Part shown: positions 7,846 through 16,815 of the stretch, in pieces | Position numbering within the stretch: the first letter of the stretch is position 1 | How the letters are laid out: every line of letters starts with the position of its first letter | Assembly: GCF_009909145.1 (NCBI RefSeq) | Contig: NZ_JAAAPJ010000006.1 | Location: 124,001 to 188,000, forward strand | DNA: 64,000 bases | From: Corallococcus silvisoli | GTDB lineage: Bacteria; Myxococcota; Myxococcia; Myxococcales; Myxococcaceae | Reading direction: 5' to 3' | The notes under the pieces: model-generated | Database searches by the model: none | What the model saw: only the letters and a program-made list of their open reading frames with translations | Told to the model about the DNA's origin: nothing | Position numbers and translations under genes: made by a program

Positions 7846-10103
7846 GAGTGCTCGTCATCCTCCTCTTCGCGCTGGGCCTCGCGACGTCCGCGCGCGCCGC
7901 GGAGCCGTCCGCCGTGCGCCGGCTGGCCCTGCTCGTGGGCGTCAACGACGGCGGCCCGGAGCGCGTGAAGCTGCGCTACGCGGACACCGACGCGAAGGCC
8001 TTCTCCCAGGTGCTGTCGGAGCTGGGCGGCGTGCTGCCCCAGGACCGCGTGCTCCTCACGGACGTGGACCGCGCGGGCGTCCTCGCGGGCTTCGACCGGC
8101 TGCGCCACCTGGCCGAAGGCGCCCGCGCCACCGGGGCCCGCCGCGTGGAGGTGCTGCTGTACTACTCCGGCCACTCGGATGACGAGGGCCTGCTCCTCAA
8201 GGGCCAGCGCCTGGACTACGGCGAGCTGCGCCGCGCGCTGGAGGGCCTGCCCGCGGACGTGCGCATCGCGGTGCTGGACTCCTGCGCGTCCGGCGCGTTC
8301 GCGCGGCGCAAGGGCGGCGTCGCGCGGCCCGCGTTCCTCGTGGACTCCGGCATCCAGGTGAAGGGCCACGCCATCCTCACCTCGTCCAGCGCGGACGAGG
8401 CGTCGCAGGAGTCGGACCGGCTGGGCGGCTCGTTCTTCACCCACCACCTGGTCTCCGGCCTGCGCGGCGCGGCGGACGTCACCCACGACGGCCGCGTCAC
8501 CCTCACGGAGGCCTACCAGTTCGCCTTCCACGAAACGCTCGCGCGCACGGAGCGCACGCAGGGCGGCGCGCAGCACCCCAACTACGACATCGAGCTCGCG
8601 GGCACCGGCGACCTGGTGATGACGGACCTGCGCGCCACCACCGCGGGCCTGGTCCTCGCCGAGCCGCTGGAGGGCCGCCTGTACGTGCGCGACGCGGTGG
8701 GCACGCTGGTGGTGGAGGTGCAGAAGCTGTCCGGCCGCGCCACCGAGCTGGGGCTCGCCCCCGGCGCCTACCGGGCGCGGCGCGAGCTGGACGGCGGCGT
8801 GTCCGAGGCGACCTTCACGCTGAAGGAGGGCGTGCGCACGTCGCTGGCCCCCGGGGACTTCCTGGGCGTGGGCCACGAGGCCACGGTGATGCGCGGCGGT
8901 GGCGCGCTCACGGGCGCCTCGCAGGAGCGGCGGATGTTCCCGGTGAACCTGAGCCTGGTGCCCGGCGTGAGCACCAACACGCTCCGCGCGGGCCGCGCGC
9001 CGGTGGAGAACCGGTTCGCGCTGGGCGTCGTCAACGGCGGCACGGCGTTGGGGGGCGGGCTGGCGTTGGGGCTCGTGGGCAACGTGTACGACGCGGAGGT
9101 GGTGGGCGCGGCGATGGCGCTGGGCTTCAACACGGCGGGCCGGGAGGTGTCCGGCGTGCAGCTGTCGCTCGTGACCAACGTGGCGGGCGGCGCGGTGAGC
9201 GGCGCCCAGGCGTCGCTGGGGCTCAATGTCGCCAACGGGGACGTGGACGGCGTGGGGCAGCTGGCCCTGGGCGCCAACGTCGCGCGCGGCGCGCTGGGCG
9301 GTGTGCAGGCCGCGCTGGGCGCCAACATCACCACCTCGGATGCCACCGGCATGCAGCTGTCCCTGGGCGTCAACCACGCCAACGGGACGATGCGCGGCGT
9401 GCAGCTGTCGGTGGGCGTCAACTCCGTGGCCACGGAGGCGCGAGGCATCCAGGGGTCGGTGCTGCTCAACCGCGCCCCCTCCCTCACCGGCATGCAGCTG
9501 GGGTTGATCAACGTGGGCGGCGACGTCACCGGCATGCAGCTGGGGTTGCTCAACGTCGCGGGCGTGGTGCACGGCATGCAGCTGGGGCTCGTCAACGTCT
9601 CCGAGGAGGTGCACGGCGCGCCGGTGGGCCTGGTCACCTACGAGAAGAAGGGCCAGCTGCACCTGGAGGTGTTCGGCAGCGACGTGCAGCTCACGAACGT
9701 GGCGCTGAAGTTCGGCGGCAAGTTCTTCTACACCACGCTGCTGGCCGGCCTGGGGCCGGACGACCGCTTCGAGCGCTTCAGCCTGGGCCTGGGTCTGGGC
9801 GGTCACATCCCGCTGGGCTCGCGCTTCTGGGTGGACGTGGACGTCGCGAGCAGCCAGGTGCTGTCCACGCGCAAGCCCTTCTCCGGCGACACCGGGAACC
9901 TGCTGGGGCAGCTGCGCGCCATGCTGGGCTTCCAGGTGATGCCGCGGCTGGCCGTGTTCGGCGGCCCCACCTACAACGCCTGGATAACCTGGGACGAGCC
10001 GCGGTTCGCGAAGCTGTCCACGCTGTCCGTGCGCACGCACGACATCAACGCCACCACGCGGGTGCAGCACTGGCCGGGCTTCCAGCTGGGCGTGCGGCTC
10101 TGA
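7842..10103 (+). CDS. Exported caspase-family (C14) protein with surface repeats
   Basis: A 753-residue protein. A Sec signal peptide ends near residue 20 (SARAAEPS). The caspase-like peptidase domain (about 27-250) has catalytic His111 (YYSGHSDDEG) and Cys148 (LDSCASGAF). A middle region of about 395-600 consists of degenerate 15-20 residue repeats of the type GMQLGLxNVxxxVxG, as in LA_2272-type surface-repeat proteins. The last 150 residues are rich in alternating hydrophobic strands and resemble an outer-membrane barrel. It is the terminal gene of the sigma/anti-sigma unit. Known bacterial caspase homologues act in programmed death, defence or proteolytic signalling. Export and fusion to a barrel-like part suggest a cell-envelope role here, which is inference. 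Confidence 0.85.
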   Translation: MRVLVILLFALGLATSARAAEPSAVRRLALLVGVNDGGPERVKLRYADTDAKAFSQVLSELGGVLPQDRVLLTDVDRAGVLAGFDRLRHLAEGARATGARRVEVLLYYSGHSDDEGLLLKGQRLDYGELRRALEGLPADVRIAVLDSCASGAFARRKGGVARPAFLVDSGIQVKGHAILTSSSADEASQESDRLGGSFFTHHLVSGLRGAADVTHDGRVTLTEAYQFAFHETLARTERTQGGAQHPNYDIELAGTGDLVMTDLRATTAGLVLAEPLEGRLYVRDAVGTLVVEVQKLSGRATELGLAPGAYRARRELDGGVSEATFTLKEGVRTSLAPGDFLGVGHEATVMRGGGALTGASQERRMFPVNLSLVPGVSTNTLRAGRAPVENRFALGVVNGGTALGGGLALGLVGNVYDAEVVGAAMALGFNTAGREVSGVQLSLVTNVAGGAVSGAQASLGLNVANGDVDGVGQLALGANVARGALGGVQAALGANITTSDATGMQLSLGVNHANGTMRGVQLSVGVNSVATEARGIQGSVLLNRAPSLTGMQLGLINVGGDVTGMQLGLLNVAGVVHGMQLGLVNVSEEVHGAPVGLVTYEKKGQLHLEVFGSDVQLTNVALKFGGKFFYTTLLAGLGPDDRFERFSLGLGLGGHIPLGSRFWVDVDVASSQVLSTRKPFSGDTGNLLGQLRAMLGFQVMPRLAVFGGPTYNAWITWDEPRFAKLSTLSVRTHDINATTRVQHWPGFQLGVRL

Positions 10104-10109
10104 GGCGCC

Positions 10110-10132
10110 GGGACCGCCCGCGAGGCGGTCCC
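10110..10132. terminator. Hairpin between convergent genes
   Basis: Perfect 9-bp stem GGGACCGCC/GGCGGTCCC with a 5-base loop lies 6 bases after the caspase gene and shortly before the end of the convergent lipoprotein gene. There is no long T run, so termination is inferred from position and may act in both directions. Confidence 0.6.
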
Positions 10133-10146
10133 GGGAGCGGCGGGAC

Positions 10147-10647
10147 TCAGCCGACGACGCGGGTGGCGCGCAGCACGGTGGCGTCGCCACCGGGGCCCGC
10201 CTTGAGCTTCTTGTCCAGCGAGCCCTCCAGCTTGAGGCCGCCGGGGGCGAAGGCCCGCTGCATCAGCTCGCCCGCCTTCGCGTCGTCCCCGCCGGTGACG
10301 GCGCTCAGGTCGATTTCATGGAAGGACTGGAGCTTCTTGTCCGGCGCGTCCGCGCTGAACAGGTCGTAGTGGTCGCAGGGCGGCGCGAAGCAGCGCTTTC
10401 CGTTGTCCTTGACGATGTAGACGGTGTTGGCGGTCATGGTGGCGTCTCCGGGTGAAGGGGTGGGGGCGGCCGTGCCCGGCTCGTTGGCGGCGCCAGCGGG
10501 CGGGTCCACTTCGGTCCGCTTCAGGTCGGCGGGGGCCGCCGCGCCGGACTCGTCGCTGGACGGCTGAGCGGTGGGGGAAGGCGGCTTGCTGCACGCCACC
10601 GGGCCCAGCACGAGCACGGCGGACAGGAGCAGGGAGCGGGCGTTCAT
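10147..10647 (-). CDS. Lipoprotein, unknown function
   Basis: A 166-residue protein with a clear lipobox (GPVAC at about residues 15-19), then a Pro/Ala/Ser-rich linker to about residue 70. A small globular domain follows, containing VYIVKDNGKRCFAPPCDHYD with a CFAPPC pair that could form a disulfide. This pattern is reminiscent of DUF6748-type proteins, but that assignment is tentative. It is transcribed convergently to the caspase gene and divergently from dnaN. Confidence 0.75.
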   Translation of the reverse strand: MNARSLLLSAVLVLGPVACSKPPSPTAQPSSDESGAAAPADLKRTEVDPPAGAANEPGTAAPTPSPGDATMTANTVYIVKDNGKRCFAPPCDHYDLFSADAPDKKLQSFHEIDLSAVTGGDDAKAGELMQRAFAPGGLKLEGSLDKKLKAGPGGDATVLRATRVVG

Positions 10648-10841
10648 GGCGACTCCGGAAGGGGGCGGGTGTCCTCCTTCAACGCGGGAGGGGCGCGGCC
10701 GGGTCCACTCTGCCCGGCCGTGCGCCCGCCGGCCAGGGTGACGCGGGCGATTTTTCCCGGTGTCCCACCTGGACGCCCGGGCAGTCCGCTCCCAGGGCCT
10801 CCGAAGGGGTCCGCAAGAGGGAACATGGGCGATTCCCTTCG

Positions 10842-10870
10842 TTGACGCTCCTGCATGCGCAGGCTACATC
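10842..10870 (+). promoter_or_regulatory. Candidate sigma-70 promoter of dnaN
   Basis: TTGACG at 10842-10847 and TACATC at 10865-10870 are separated by exactly 17 bases, about 50 bases before the dnaN start. The -35 matches 5 of 6 consensus bases. The -10 is weaker. Confidence 0.5.
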
Positions 10871-10919
10871 CGCCCCGTCGCACCGGCTTTCAGGGCCGTG
10901 ACCTGTAAGGACGCCCACG

Positions 10920-12026
10920 ATGGAATTCCGCATCGCCTCCGACGAGCTGAAGAAGGCCCTCTATCGCGCCCAGGGCATCGTGGAGCGCAAGACGACGATG
11001 CCCATCCTCGCCAACGTGCTCCTCACGGCGAACAAGGGCAGCATCACGGTCACGGCCTTCGACCTGGACATCGGCATCGTGTCCGAGCACTCGGCGGACG
11101 TGTCCAAGCCGGGCGCGGTCACCCTGAGCGCGAAGTACGTCTTCGACATCGTGCAGAACCTCCCGGACGCGGAGGTGACGCTCAAGAAGCTGGCGAACAA
11201 CTACGTCGACATCTCCTCCGGCTCCGCGCACTTCAAGATCGTCGGCATGGCCGCCGAGGAGTACCCGAAGCTGCCCAAGGAGGAGAACGCGCCGCTGGTG
11301 CAGATCTCCGGCAACACGCTGCTGGAGATGATCAAGAAGACCCAGTTCGCCATCTCCAGCGACGAGACGCGCTACATCCTCAACGGCGTCTTCTTCGAGC
11401 CCCAGGCCAGCGGCAAGGTGCGCATGGTGGCCACGGACGGTCACCGGCTGTCGCTCATCGAGCGGGAGATGAACGGCGACTTCAAGTTGAAGAGCGGCGT
11501 CATCATCCCGCGCAAGGGCCTGATGGAGCTCAAGCGCCTGCTGGACGAGGCCCCGGACGCCGAGTGCCATCTGGGCTTCGCGGAGAACTCGGCGCTGTTC
11601 AAGAAGCCGGGCCTCACCATGGTGATGCGCCTCATCGACGGGCAGTTCCCGGAGTACCAGCGCGTCATCCCCAAGGAGGGCGAGAAGGTCGTCCTCGTGC
11701 CCAAGGTGCGCCTGCTGGAGGGCCTCAAGCGCATCGCGCTCTTGTCCGCGGACAAGAGCAACGCCATCCGCATCGGGCTGGAGAAGGGCAAGCTGCTCAT
11801 CACCGCCAGCAACCCGGACCTGGGCGAGGCGCGCGACGCGCTGGACGTGGACTACAAGGGCAATGACATCACCATCGGCTTCAACGCCCGCTACCTGATG
11901 GACGTGCTGGGCGTCACCGACACGGACGAGGTCAGCTTCGAGCTGGGGGACGAGCACAGCCCGGGCGTGCTGCATGGCCCCGGCGACCGCAGCTTCACCG
12001 CCGTGGTCATGCCCATGCGCGTCTGA
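10920..12026 (+). CDS. dnaN: DNA polymerase III beta sliding clamp
   Basis: A 368-residue protein of normal length for the bacterial beta clamp, beginning MEFRIASDELKKALYRAQGI and showing the three-fold repeated clamp architecture (domains about 1-120, 130-245, 246-368). Typical landmarks are the inter-domain stretches LNGVFFE and MVATDGHRLS, and the C-terminal end VVMPMRV, close to the usual VMPMRL of clamp proteins. It encircles DNA and tethers polymerase III and repair polymerases. The start is an ATG after a 270-base leader region. dnaA is not adjacent, unlike in many bacteria, and recF is about 7 kb downstream. Confidence 0.97.
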   Translation: MEFRIASDELKKALYRAQGIVERKTTMPILANVLLTANKGSITVTAFDLDIGIVSEHSADVSKPGAVTLSAKYVFDIVQNLPDAEVTLKKLANNYVDISSGSAHFKIVGMAAEEYPKLPKEENAPLVQISGNTLLEMIKKTQFAISSDETRYILNGVFFEPQASGKVRMVATDGHRLSLIEREMNGDFKLKSGVIIPRKGLMELKRLLDEAPDAECHLGFAENSALFKKPGLTMVMRLIDGQFPEYQRVIPKEGEKVVLVPKVRLLEGLKRIALLSADKSNAIRIGLEKGKLLITASNPDLGEARDALDVDYKGNDITIGFNARYLMDVLGVTDTDEVSFELGDEHSPGVLHGPGDRSFTAVVMPMRV

Positions 12027-12137
12027 GCCGGACCTCCGTCCACCTTCCCACGCCGCACCTGAAGCACCGTTCCACGTTCGACGCTCCGCGCCATGGGGAG
12101 GCCTGCGCCCGGCGCGGGGTCTCCCTATGATGGGGGC

Positions 12138-13331
12138 GTGGCCACCCGTCCAGACGACCTGAGAGCGCGGCTGGAGGACCGGGCGGACCTCCTGGAGGCC
12201 ACGCGCCTGCGCTACCGCGCGCTCAAGGGCGTGCTGGAGTCCTTCTTCTGGAAGGACCGGCTGCGCAACCACTTCGAATTGTTGCGGGAGGTGGCGGCGT
12301 CCCAGCCGGAGGTGGACGCGACGCTGAGCGCGCTGAAGCGCCGCGCGGAGGCGGAGGCCTGGCCGCGCGACGCCGGGCCCGTCCGGTTGATGAACGAGGT
12401 GGCGCGCCTGCGCGAGGCGGTGGCGCGCGCGGCGGAGCGGCGGCTGTCCATGCAGGAGGCCGTCCCGGCCACGCTGGGGGAGGTGTTGCTGCGCCTGGAG
12501 ACGGAGGTGCTGGACGCGGCGCCGCTGCTGGGCGGAAGGGTCTGGGCCCAGGCGGTGGAGCTGTTGCCGCGCAACCTGCCGGAGCTGCGGGCCGCGTGCG
12601 CGGCGGGCGAGGTGTTCGAGCGGGTGTTCAAGCGGCCCGTGGCGGAAGGGGCGCCGGCCTTCTCCGAGGACGAGGCGCGGGAGCTGGCCCGGGCGCTGCC
12701 GCTGGGCGCCGCGGCGCTGGTGTCGCTGTGGGAGCGGCTGGAGCGCTATGACACGCGGGGCCGGGTGAAGGACTTCCTCCAGCGGCGCATGCGCCGCGCG
12801 CCGACGCGGGTGGCGCGCAGCGGGCCGGAGCTGCTGTTGCACGCGGCCTTCTGGCACGACGTGGCGCGGGTGCGCGTGCGCGCGGTGCTGGAGGCGGAGC
12901 TGGCGCCGGTGGTGCCTCGCGAGGCGGAGCTGCCGGCGCTCCTGTCGTGGCGGGCCGCGCGCACGGAGGACCCGGCGCTGCGCCTGGCGGCGAGGGACGT
13001 CTTCACGGAGGGCCGCGCGGGGCTGGTGGAGGCCGCGGAGGCGCTGGCGGCGCTGTCGCGCGAGAGGCCCCGGGGCGCCTGGAGCGAGGAGATGGCGTGG
13101 GCGCGGCTGGAGCAGGCGGCGCTGCGGGCCCGCACGGAGGAGGGGCCGGAGGCGGAGGCCCTGCGCGACGCCCTGCGCCTCTTCGTGTTGCTGCGCGGAC
13201 AGGCGAGCACGCCCGCGCGGCTGTTCTCTCCGGAGCACGCGAAGCCGGCCGGGGGGGACGTGGCTCGGGCTGGGGACCTGGTCGCGCTGGTCCAGGCGGC
13301 GCGTCACGCGGCCCTGCGGAATGGTGGCTAA
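12138..13331 (+). CDS. Unknown Arg/Ala-rich helical protein
   Basis: About 397 residues, soluble and strongly helical, very rich in Arg, Ala, Glu and Leu, with no recognisable motif. Heptad-like stretches at the N terminus (LRARLEDRADLLEATRLRYR) could form a short coiled coil. GTG at 12138 starts right before the ordered sequence; an ATG at 12093 is possible but would add a low-complexity head. It follows dnaN on the same strand with a gap of about 110 bases, so co-transcription is possible. I cannot assign a function. Confidence 0.7.
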   Translation: MATRPDDLRARLEDRADLLEATRLRYRALKGVLESFFWKDRLRNHFELLREVAASQPEVDATLSALKRRAEAEAWPRDAGPVRLMNEVARLREAVARAAERRLSMQEAVPATLGEVLLRLETEVLDAAPLLGGRVWAQAVELLPRNLPELRAACAAGEVFERVFKRPVAEGAPAFSEDEARELARALPLGAAALVSLWERLERYDTRGRVKDFLQRRMRRAPTRVARSGPELLLHAAFWHDVARVRVRAVLEAELAPVVPREAELPALLSWRAARTEDPALRLAARDVFTEGRAGLVEAAEALAALSRERPRGAWSEEMAWARLEQAALRARTEEGPEAEALRDALRLFVLLRGQASTPARLFSPEHAKPAGGDVARAGDLVALVQAARHAALRNGG

Positions 13332-13410
13332 AACCAAACGTTGATTTGGGGCGGGTGGAAGGCTTCTGTTAGGTTGATTTGCGATTCACTTCCCGTCGCG
13401 AATCCAGCCT

Positions 13411-14154
13411 ATGACCTCACCTGTTCCTCCATCCGCCTCCGACGCGGCTCCGCTGCAGTTCGACCAGGCGGAGTTCACCGAAGCGCCGCCGGTGACGAAG
13501 TGCACCGTCTGCCAGCGCGTCATCAAGAGCCTCTACTACGAGGTGAACCAGCGCCTGCTGTGCCCGTCGTGCCGCGAAGACGTGCTGGCGTCGATGGAGG
13601 GCGGCTCGAAGCTGAAGCGCTTCATGAAGGCGTCGGTGTTTGGCTTTGGCGCGGCGCTCGCGGGGGCGCTCGTCTACTACCTGGTGAGCCTGAGCGGATA
13701 CAACATTGGCCTCATCGCCATCCTGGTGGGGTGGATGGTGGGCACGGCGGTGTTCAAGGGCTCCGAGTCGCGGGGGGGGCGGTTCTACCAGCTGCTCGCC
13801 GTGGTGCTGACGTACTTCGCGGTGGCCGCCTCGCTCGCGCCGGATGTCTACAAGGAGGTCTCGGAGCAGCCAGTGGCGGAGGCGGGGGCGGAGTCTCCCG
13901 CCGAAGACGATGAGCCTCCCTCGCAGGCGGTCAAGGTCGTCCTCGCGGGGGTGATCTCCGTGGCGGCGCCGGTGCTCGTGGGGGTGAACAGTCCCATCTC
14001 GGGGCTCATCTATGGCTTCGCGTTGTTCGAGGCCTGGCGCCGCACGCGGCGCACGGAGCTGAACATCGCGGGTCCGTTCAAGCTGGCGGACGCGTCCGGG
14101 GCGCCGGCCTCGGAAGACGCGGCGCCCGTGCCGGAGGAGCGCACCGTTGGCTGA
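13411..14154 (+). CDS. Zinc-ribbon membrane protein
   Basis: A 247-residue protein. The N-terminal cytoplasmic zinc ribbon has CTVC and CPSC pairs at about residues 31-34 and 51-54 (KCTVCQRVIKSLYYEVNQRL). Four or so hydrophobic segments follow (about 73-92, 95-112, 125-143, 172-190). A central acidic, Pro-rich loop separates the helix pairs. The next gene overlaps it by 8 bases and also encodes a zinc-ribbon membrane protein, suggesting a two-component membrane complex. The family is unknown; a scaffold or partner of the downstream protease is inferred. Confidence 0.8.
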   Translation: MTSPVPPSASDAAPLQFDQAEFTEAPPVTKCTVCQRVIKSLYYEVNQRLLCPSCREDVLASMEGGSKLKRFMKASVFGFGAALAGALVYYLVSLSGYNIGLIAILVGWMVGTAVFKGSESRGGRFYQLLAVVLTYFAVAASLAPDVYKEVSEQPVAEAGAESPAEDDEPPSQAVKVVLAGVISVAAPVLVGVNSPISGLIYGFALFEAWRRTRRTELNIAGPFKLADASGAPASEDAAPVPEERTVG

Positions 14155-15214
14155 AGCGCTCGCGGCGGAGTCCACCCAGCGCTGCGAAGGGTGTGGTTCG
14201 GAGCTCGCGCCCCGGCTGCTCACCTGTCCTTCGTGCCGGAAGCTGGTGCATGGAGCGCGCTTGAAGCAGCTGGCGGCGGACGCGCAGGCGGCGTCGGAGC
14301 GGGGTGCGCCGGCGGAGGCGCTGGTGTTGTGGCGGGAGGCGCTGGAGCTGCTGCCGCCGGGGACGGGGCAGCACGCGCAGGTGACGGCGCGCGTGACGGC
14401 GCTGAGCCAGGAGGTGGACGCGCGGGGGCTGTCGGTGCCCATCGCGGAGGCGGAGCGCAAGCGTTCGGGCATGCCGAAGGTGCTCGCCGGCATGGGCGCG
14501 GTGGGCCTGACGCTGTGGAAGTTCAAGTTCGTGCTGGCGCTGCTCCTGGGCAAGGGGAAGCTGTTGCTGCTCGGGCTCACGCAGGCGAGCACGCTGTTCT
14601 CCATGTTGCTGGCGTTGGGCGTGTATTGGACGGCGTGGGGCTGGCGCTTCGCGCTGGGGTTGGTGGCGTGCATCTACGTGCATGAGATGGGGCACGTGGC
14701 GTCGCTGCGCCGCTTTGGCATGAAGGCGAGCGCGCCCATGTTCATCCCGGGGCTGGGGGCGTTCGTGCGCCTGAAGCAGTCGCCGGTGGATGGGCGCGAG
14801 GACGCGCGGGTGGGGTTGGCGGGGCCCATCTGGGGCAGCGCGGCGGCGGTGGTGGTGCTGGTCGCGGCGCTGGTGACGGAGTGGAAGGCGCTGGGCGCCA
14901 TCGCGCACGCGGCGGCGTGGCTCAACCTGTTCAACCTGCTGCCGCTGTGGTCGTTGGATGGGGGGCGGGGCTTCAGGGCGCTGGCGCGCAAGCAGCGGTG
15001 GGTGGCGGTGGCGGTGCTGGGCGCGACGTGGTTCCTCACGGGGGAGAACCTGTTCCTGCTCATCGGGCTGGCGGCGGTGTTCCAGGCGTCCATGGCGAGC
15101 GCGCCCGAGGAGGGCGATGCGCGCACGCTGGTGGAGTACAGCGCGCTGGTCGTGGGACTGGGCGCGCTGGGCTGGGCCGCGAACCACTGGACGGGGGCGA
15201 CGGCGGCGCTGTGA
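14147..15214 (+). CDS. Zinc-ribbon M50 (site-2 protease) family membrane protein
   Basis: A 355-residue protein. The N-terminal zinc ribbon has CEGC and CPSC pairs at about residues 13-16 and 28-31. A short tetratricopeptide-like helical pair (about 40-90) precedes the membrane part. The intramembrane metalloprotease signature is complete: H179-E180-M-G-H183 (YVHEMGHVAS) and the distal NLLPLWSLDGG with Asp271. This places it with the S2P/SpoIVFB group, which cleave membrane-anchored regulators. Translation starts at TTG 14147, with GGAGGAG 7 bases upstream inside the preceding gene. The substrate is unknown. Confidence 0.88.
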   Translation: MAEALAAESTQRCEGCGSELAPRLLTCPSCRKLVHGARLKQLAADAQAASERGAPAEALVLWREALELLPPGTGQHAQVTARVTALSQEVDARGLSVPIAEAERKRSGMPKVLAGMGAVGLTLWKFKFVLALLLGKGKLLLLGLTQASTLFSMLLALGVYWTAWGWRFALGLVACIYVHEMGHVASLRRFGMKASAPMFIPGLGAFVRLKQSPVDGREDARVGLAGPIWGSAAAVVVLVAALVTEWKALGAIAHAAAWLNLFNLLPLWSLDGGRGFRALARKQRWVAVAVLGATWFLTGENLFLLIGLAAVFQASMASAPEEGDARTLVEYSALVVGLGALGWAANHWTGATAAL

Positions 15215-15414
15215 CGGGGCGGGACGGAGGCGGTTCACCGGTTGTCATTGCGCGGGATCCCGCTCGACAAGCTGCCCTTCATGAGATGAACCCCAGCGGG
15301 TCTTCAGCCTCCGCGCCGTCTCCCTCCGTCCCAGGTCGTCAAGTCAGCCTGCCCTGATAGTCCCTGTCGCGCATGGCCATGCGGAGGCTTCGCGGCTGGC
15401 GAGGGGGACTGTCC

Positions 15415-16815
15415 ATGAGCGGAAGGTGGGTTGTGGTGCTGTGCCTCCTGTCGTGGGCATGGTCCGGCCGAGCAGTTGCTCAGGGGCGGTCGTTGGATGA
15501 GACCGTCAACGAACGGTCCTCCGCCTCTCGGCCAGCGAACAGCGCTCCCCTCCTTCGCGACCCAGAGCTGGACTCGCCCGTGACACCGGAGGAATGGCAC
15601 TTCCTGACCCGGCTCGATGTTTCGGGCCTGGCCCTGCTGCCTCGCGGCGACGGCGGAACACGCGAGGGTCTCGTCCAGGTCGTTCCCACCCTGATGCTGG
15701 ATGGTGGCGCGGAGTTCGGTGTCAACCTGGAGGCTCCGGTGAGGCTGCGCCTGTGGGGCGGCGAGCGGTACGCGGGCGTCATTCACCAGGAGGATTGGGA
15801 CAGCCTGTCGGACTGGGGCCAGGTGATTCGGGCCCTCAAGCTGGGGTCGAACGAGGCGCCCCTGGCGTTGTGGATGGGGGCGCTGGACAGCTACAGCCTG
15901 CTGTCCGGGCACCTGGTGCGGCGCTACTCCAACCGCATCAACCCCGACTACCACCCGGCAGGAGGCTTCCTCACCGGGACGCTCGGCCCGCTCTACGTGG
16001 AGGCCTTCGCCTCGGACGTCCTTGGCGCGCGTCTCTTCGGAGCGGAGGCCGAGGTGGACCTGGAGCACGTCCTCTTCGGTCGGTCGGTGCAAGCGGGGCG
16101 GTACACGCTGGCCGTGTCCGCGGTGCACGAGGGAGGCAGGGGGGAGGGGACCTCGCCTGAAATCACGCTGGCCCACCTGGACGGGACCGCGGTGGTGTGG
16201 GCGCGCTCGAGCTTCGAACTGCATCTTCTGGCTGGCTGGGGAGGTCGTCCCGGGACGGGTGGTGCCTGGGGCGCGGTGGCTGGGGTGGGCGCGGACGCGG
16301 AGACACCGAGTTTGAACGCGCGGCTGCGCCTGGAGGCGCGGCGGCAGCATGGAGGCTTTCGCCAAGGCGCCTTCGGTCCGGATTACGAGCTGGCGCGCTT
16401 TCGCGCTGCGGGAGCTTCCAGACAGCCCCTGGCGGAGGCGCCCTTTCCGGAGGGTGCCTCTGTCTACGCTGAAGCAGACGTGGGTTGGGACGCGGAGCGG
16501 TTGGTGGGGAGGATGCAGCGGCACCTGTCCTTTTCCTGGGCGGTGGAGGTCTTCACCTCGCGACGCGTGGACACGGACGGACGAATCGCCCTCCAGCTCT
16601 TCGAGCGGAACCTGGAACTCGCCCTGAGCGTGCTGGGAGTGGGGCTGGGACGGCCGGGGGCCCGCTACCTCGTGGCTGGAGAGCTGCGCTGGCGCTTCGC
16701 GAGCAGGCTGTACGCGCTGGGGCGAGGAGGGACGCCGTTGTTCCCACAGACGGATGGTTCGCTGCGCCCGGGTGCCCAGGCCTCGCTGGGAGTGGGGGTG
16801 GACAATGCGCGTTGA
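15415..16815 (+). CDS. Outer-membrane beta-barrel-like protein of the toxin cassette
   Basis: About 466 residues. A Sec signal peptide (VVVLCLLSWAWSGRAVAQ) is followed by a sequence of alternating polar and hydrophobic strands with many Gly and aromatic residues, typical of an outer-membrane barrel. The ATG at 15415 is preferred over 15373 because GAGGGGG lies 7 bases upstream. Its end overlaps the next (toxin) gene by 11 bases. In the published sit cassettes of Myxococcus xanthus a gene upstream of the lipoprotein toxin aids its delivery, and by position this gene could play that part. Codons such as CGA, GGA and CTT are commoner than in the flanking core genes, suggesting acquisition. Confidence 0.75.
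   Translation: MSGRWVVVLCLLSWAWSGRAVAQGRSLDETVNERSSASRPANSAPLLRDPELDSPVTPEEWHFLTRLDVSGLALLPRGDGGTREGLVQVVPTLMLDGGAEFGVNLEAPVRLRLWGGERYAGVIHQEDWDSLSDWGQVIRALKLGSNEAPLALWMGALDSYSLLSGHLVRRYSNRINPDYHPAGGFLTGTLGPLYVEAFASDVLGARLFGAEAEVDLEHVLFGRSVQAGRYTLAVSAVHEGGRGEGTSPEITLAHLDGTAVVWARSSFELHLLAGWGGRPGTGGAWGAVAGVGADAETPSLNARLRLEARRQHGGFRQGAFGPDYELARFRAAGASRQPLAEAPFPEGASVYAEADVGWDAERLVGRMQRHLSFSWAVEVFTSRRVDTDGRIALQLFERNLELALSVLGVGLGRPGARYLVAGELRWRFASRLYALGRGGTPLFPQTDGSLRPGAQASLGVGVDNAR

Noticed and set aside
9150..9620. Direct repeats in the caspase gene as a CRISPR-like or satellite array
   Set aside because: They are in frame and encode a degenerate protein repeat (GxQLxLxxN), without constant repeat and spacer lengths.
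7656..10190. Very long open frame antisense to the caspase gene
   Set aside because: It mirrors the real gene in high-GC DNA, gives His/Arg/Ala-rich low-complexity protein and lacks any motif. The sense frame has full catalytic motifs. The same applies to long antisense frames over the kinases (1396-3699, 38833-41976) and EMO gene.
10648..10919. Replication origin upstream of dnaN
   Set aside because: I saw no cluster of DnaA boxes or AT-rich unwinding region; only a promoter-like pair.
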